Under the pieces are notes generated by a model that was given only the letters and a program-made list of their open reading frames with translations, was not told the DNA's origin and searched no databases. This document shows positions 61,174 through 64,000 of a DNA stretch of 64,000 bases, one piece after another (positions within the stretch are counted from its first letter, which is position 1; every line of letters starts with the position of its first letter). The position numbers were made by a program, and so were the translations under genes. The DNA is from Shewanella salipaludis (GTDB lineage Bacteria; Pseudomonadota; Gammaproteobacteria; Enterobacterales; Shewanellaceae): the NCBI RefSeq assembly GCF_012911865.1, contig NZ_JAAXYH010000001.1:608452-672451 (forward strand), given 5' to 3'.

Positions 61174-62160
61174 ATGACAGATAACAACACGACTCAAGCA
61201 TCCGCTGAGTACGACAACACGATCGGAGTAGGAACCGGCGCCTCCGGCGGCAATGAGAATGCCGGTGGCAGTGCCAGCATTGGCATAGAAACCGGGCAAC
61301 AGGCGAGTGCCGGCGCCGGGGTGTCCGGCAATAATGTCTCGGCGCAGGCCGGCGCATCGGATATGACGAAGGCGGAAGCCAACGCCGAGGGACATGTTTC
61401 TACCGACACTCCGGTGGGTGAGATTGGCGCCAGTGGCAGTGGCTCTGCCTATGCGCAGTCGGGCGTCAGTGCCGAGGGCTCGGTACAGGCTGGGGATCAC
61501 GGCGTGGCCGCCTCCGGTGACGCGTTTGCGGGCACCGCCGCCGGGGTGGATGGTGAAGCCACGGCCGGGGTCAGTGGCGTCTCGGCAACGGGCGGCGGCG
61601 GGGTCTCCGCCGGCGAGCAAGTGGGTGTGGGCGGCGGCGCACAGGCGACCTATCAAAATGGTGAAGCCACAGTGGGTGTATCGGGTGATGTTGCCGCAGG
61701 CCTGGGTCTGGGGGCTGATGTCTCTGTGACTGTCGATACCGGTCAGGTGGCGTCGGACAGCGAGCAGGCGGCCAAGGATGCCCAGGCCGCAGCCGATCAG
61801 GCAGCCAATCAAGCGGGAAATGCCACCAACACGGCGGCCAATGCGGGCAGCAATGCGGTGAACAGCGGCACCAAGGCCGTCGACAGTGGCGCCAAGAGCG
61901 TCAGCAAATCCACCAAGAAGACAGCGAAATCGGTCAAGAAAGCCTTTTCCGACCTACGTCTGAAAGAAAACATCTCCCTGATCGGGCAAGCATCCGGGCT
62001 GAACTGGTATCGTTTCAACTATCTGGGCGACCCCAGCTGGCACACGGGGGTGATGGCGCAGGAAGTGTTGCAGACCCCCTATGCAGGTGCGGTAGAGATG
62101 CATGCTTCGGGTTTCTATCAAGTGGACTACAGCCAACTCCCTGACGGCTATGGAAATTAA
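61174..62160 (+). CDS. Gly/Ala-rich repetitive protein with C-terminal S74 intramolecular chaperone domain
   Basis: 328 residues. Residues 1-190 are a low-complexity Gly/Ala/Ser/Val stretch rich in alternating small and beta-prone residues (VGTGASGG, GVSGVSATGGGGVSAGEQVG), compatible with a beta-helix or fibre. A helical Ala/Asn/Lys segment follows (195-255: AAKDAQAAADQAANQAG). The end carries the S74 peptidase/chaperone signature SDLRLKENI (Ser259, Lys264), then WYRFNYLG, WHTGVMAQEV and FYQVDYSQL. In phage endosialidase tail spikes, a Ser and a Lys five residues apart perform self-cleavage after trimerisation. No signal peptide is seen, so export is unexplained. It overlaps the next gene by 11 bases. 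Confidence 0.8.
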   Translation: MTDNNTTQASAEYDNTIGVGTGASGGNENAGGSASIGIETGQQASAGAGVSGNNVSAQAGASDMTKAEANAEGHVSTDTPVGEIGASGSGSAYAQSGVSAEGSVQAGDHGVAASGDAFAGTAAGVDGEATAGVSGVSATGGGGVSAGEQVGVGGGAQATYQNGEATVGVSGDVAAGLGLGADVSVTVDTGQVASDSEQAAKDAQAAADQAANQAGNATNTAANAGSNAVNSGTKAVDSGAKSVSKSTKKTAKSVKKAFSDLRLKENISLIGQASGLNWYRFNYLGDPSWHTGVMAQEVLQTPYAGAVEMHASGFYQVDYSQLPDGYGN

Positions 62161-62749
62161 AACCCTGACCAAAGTTGAGTATCTGGTTGGGTGTCTGCCT
62201 GAGGTCGACACCCAACACCTCAAGGACATGATACTGCAAAACTTTCACGCCGGGCGTTTCATGGATCCCGATCTGAAGAGCATCCGCAGGGAAGATGTGC
62301 GCATCAACTTCACCCCTGAGGTACAGAAACTCGCCCGCCTGCTGTGCCAACGCTGGAAAATGGCCTTCGACGAAGACATAGAGCTGTGTTGGCAGAATCA
62401 GAAAGGCTTCGATCCCAATACGGCCTACTGGTCCGTGGTCCATGGCAAGGGCGAAAGCACCAATGTCCACGACCACGCCAGCGGCGAAAACTACGAGGAA
62501 GGCGCCAAGATCAGCGCCGCCTTTTACGTCTCTGTGCCGCCGGACTCGGGCGACCTGGTGTTCCAGTACAACCTTAACCCCTACCTGGTCGGGCACGAAA
62601 CCGTCCCTGCCGAGGAAGGCAAGTTTGTGCTGTTCGACAGCTGCCTGCCCCACTTCGTCACCAAGAACCTGTCGGACGACTACCGGGTCGTGATCAGCAT
62701 GAACTTTCGCTATAAGACCGGCCCACAGGAAGACTCACAGGAGAGCTAG
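62150..62749 (+). CDS. Putative 2-oxoglutarate/Fe(II) oxygenase (2OG-FeII_Oxy_5-like)
   Basis: 199 residues from ATG 62150, inside the last codons of the upstream gene; the overlap implies coupled translation. Double-stranded beta-helix features: TNVHDHASG (His107, His109), ISAAFYVSVPPDSGDLVFQY, LFDSCLPHFVTKN (His168) and YRVVISMNFRY (Arg179 for 2OG). This is the layout of the 2OG-FeII_Oxy_5 group (HxH...SG-x-YY...PH-x-V...R-x-S-x-FN). The partner upstream is a possible substrate, for example by hydroxylation of side chains, but that is inference from gene order. Confidence 0.72.
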   Translation: MEIKTLTKVEYLVGCLPEVDTQHLKDMILQNFHAGRFMDPDLKSIRREDVRINFTPEVQKLARLLCQRWKMAFDEDIELCWQNQKGFDPNTAYWSVVHGKGESTNVHDHASGENYEEGAKISAAFYVSVPPDSGDLVFQYNLNPYLVGHETVPAEEGKFVLFDSCLPHFVTKNLSDDYRVVISMNFRYKTGPQEDSQES

Positions 62750-63020
62750 ATGCCGGCCGGCATGCTGCAGCGCCGGCTGACTCTATAAGCTAAAATCCGT
62801 TAAATATCACCAACTATGCCAGACAACGTCAATTCAAGACTTCCCACAGGATGTGGTACTAATACAGGGGAAAGATCACCAGCAGCGGCCGCTGCGCTGT
62901 TTATCAAAAAAACAGCCCGGGCCTGAATTCAGCTAATAGGTGCAACGCTCATGGTTAAATGGGGGAACGGTCAGAGTGGGTGTGCAAAAAATGTATAACT
63001 ATATTGACTGAACACCAGAG

Positions 63021-63821
<801 letters not shown>

Positions 63822-63896
63822 CTAAATTAGCGAAGAATGAGCGCAAGCCAAGCTTTTTGCGTCCCTTCCATTACAGGGCATCCGCATGAGTGTGCA

Positions 63897-64000
63897 TTAA
63901 TTGGCCATAGAGGCAAAACCGGCTAATAACACGCGTTCCAGAAAGTCGGTTTTCATCATGCAGCGTTTCTGCTTCATCGGCACGCTGATCTTGGTTGTTT
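63897..64000 (-). CDS. Possible partial CDS at the right edge (minus strand)
   Basis: On the minus strand an open frame enters from the edge and ends with TAA at 63897-63899: about 34 codons ending MMKTDFLERVLLAGFASMAN. Codon use looks coding, but the family is not recognisable. A competing reading is a plus-strand start at 63958 (MQRFCFIGTLILVV, like the beginning of a signal peptide) with no clear ribosome site. The sequence beyond the edge would decide. Confidence 0.3.
   Translation of the reverse strand, partial: TTKISVPMKQKRCMMKTDFLERVLLAGFASMAN

Noticed and set aside
61394..61729. Arg/Pro-rich open frame within the S74-chaperone gene.
   Set aside because: Frame-shifted reading of a low-complexity Gly/Ala repeat; no start signals.
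63896..64000. Plus-strand signal-peptide-like start MQRFCFIGTLILVV at 63958.
   Set aside because: Only 14 codons are visible and no ribosome site precedes it; the opposite-strand reading is at least as likely, so it is mentioned only there.

Overview
The window looks like chromosomal DNA of a marine gammaproteobacterium, most likely Shewanella or a close relative in Alteromonadales. The basis is the maltodextrin gene set (GH97 SusB, MFS sugar permease, GH15 glucoamylase, LacI-type MalR-like regulator), a DUF3334 protein, and an IMP-like chromosomal class B1 beta-lactamase of the kind described from Shewanella. This assignment is inference from gene content; no rRNA or tRNA gene was seen.

Layout. 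1-291: truncated trmK-like methyltransferase. 780-7522: three exported alpha-glucan enzymes (GH97 alpha-glucosidase, a CGTase-like GH13 enzyme with CBM20, a second GH13 enzyme). 8117-13258: mixed accessory genes (sulfatase, alpha/beta-hydrolase remnant, RlmI-like methyltransferase, GFA protein, a possible ADP-ribosyltransferase-like orphan) with two short tandem repeats. 13259-50040: a complete type VI secretion system (T6SS). On the minus strand, in transcription order, lie tagH, tssJ, tssK, tssL, tssM, tagF, a PP2C phosphatase, tssA, tssB, tssC, a second tssC, tagJ, tssE, tssF, tssG and clpV. Then, from its own promoter, come hcp, vgrG, PAAR, a TIGR02270-like gene, a KAS-like gene, an Rhs effector with an Ntox15-type DNase tip, and its Tdi1-like immunity gene. 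Divergently on the plus strand are the kinase ppkA, an unrecognised putative effector, and two tandem paralogous small genes. 50440-56592: maltodextrin genes resume (permease, lipoprotein glucoamylase, a DnaQ-like exonuclease, LacI-type regulator). 56722-60862: DUF3334, an ACT-domain protein, and ptsH-ptsI-crr. 61174-62749: a repetitive protein with a C-terminal S74 intramolecular-chaperone domain, overlapping a putative 2OG-Fe(II) dioxygenase. 63021-63776: an AT-rich class B1 metallo-beta-lactamase. The edge at 63897-64000 carries a possible partial gene.

How it fits together. The alpha-glucan enzymes and permease form one pathway: extracellular or periplasmic hydrolysis of starch and maltodextrin, then uptake, probably under the LacI-type regulator. 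A near-identical 15-16 bp palindromic site (core ATACGTAT) lies upstream of susB, the CGTase-like gene and the permease, at a fixed distance from a -35-like hexamer. The T6SS sits between the two halves of this regulon, so it may have been inserted there. It encodes its own threonine-phosphorylation control module (PpkA, PP2C phosphatase, FHA protein, TagF).

The most novel candidates are the ppkA-linked effector with duplicated immunity-like genes, the S74-chaperone/dioxygenase pair, and the conserved operator-promoter module with a terminator-like hairpin in the permease leader.
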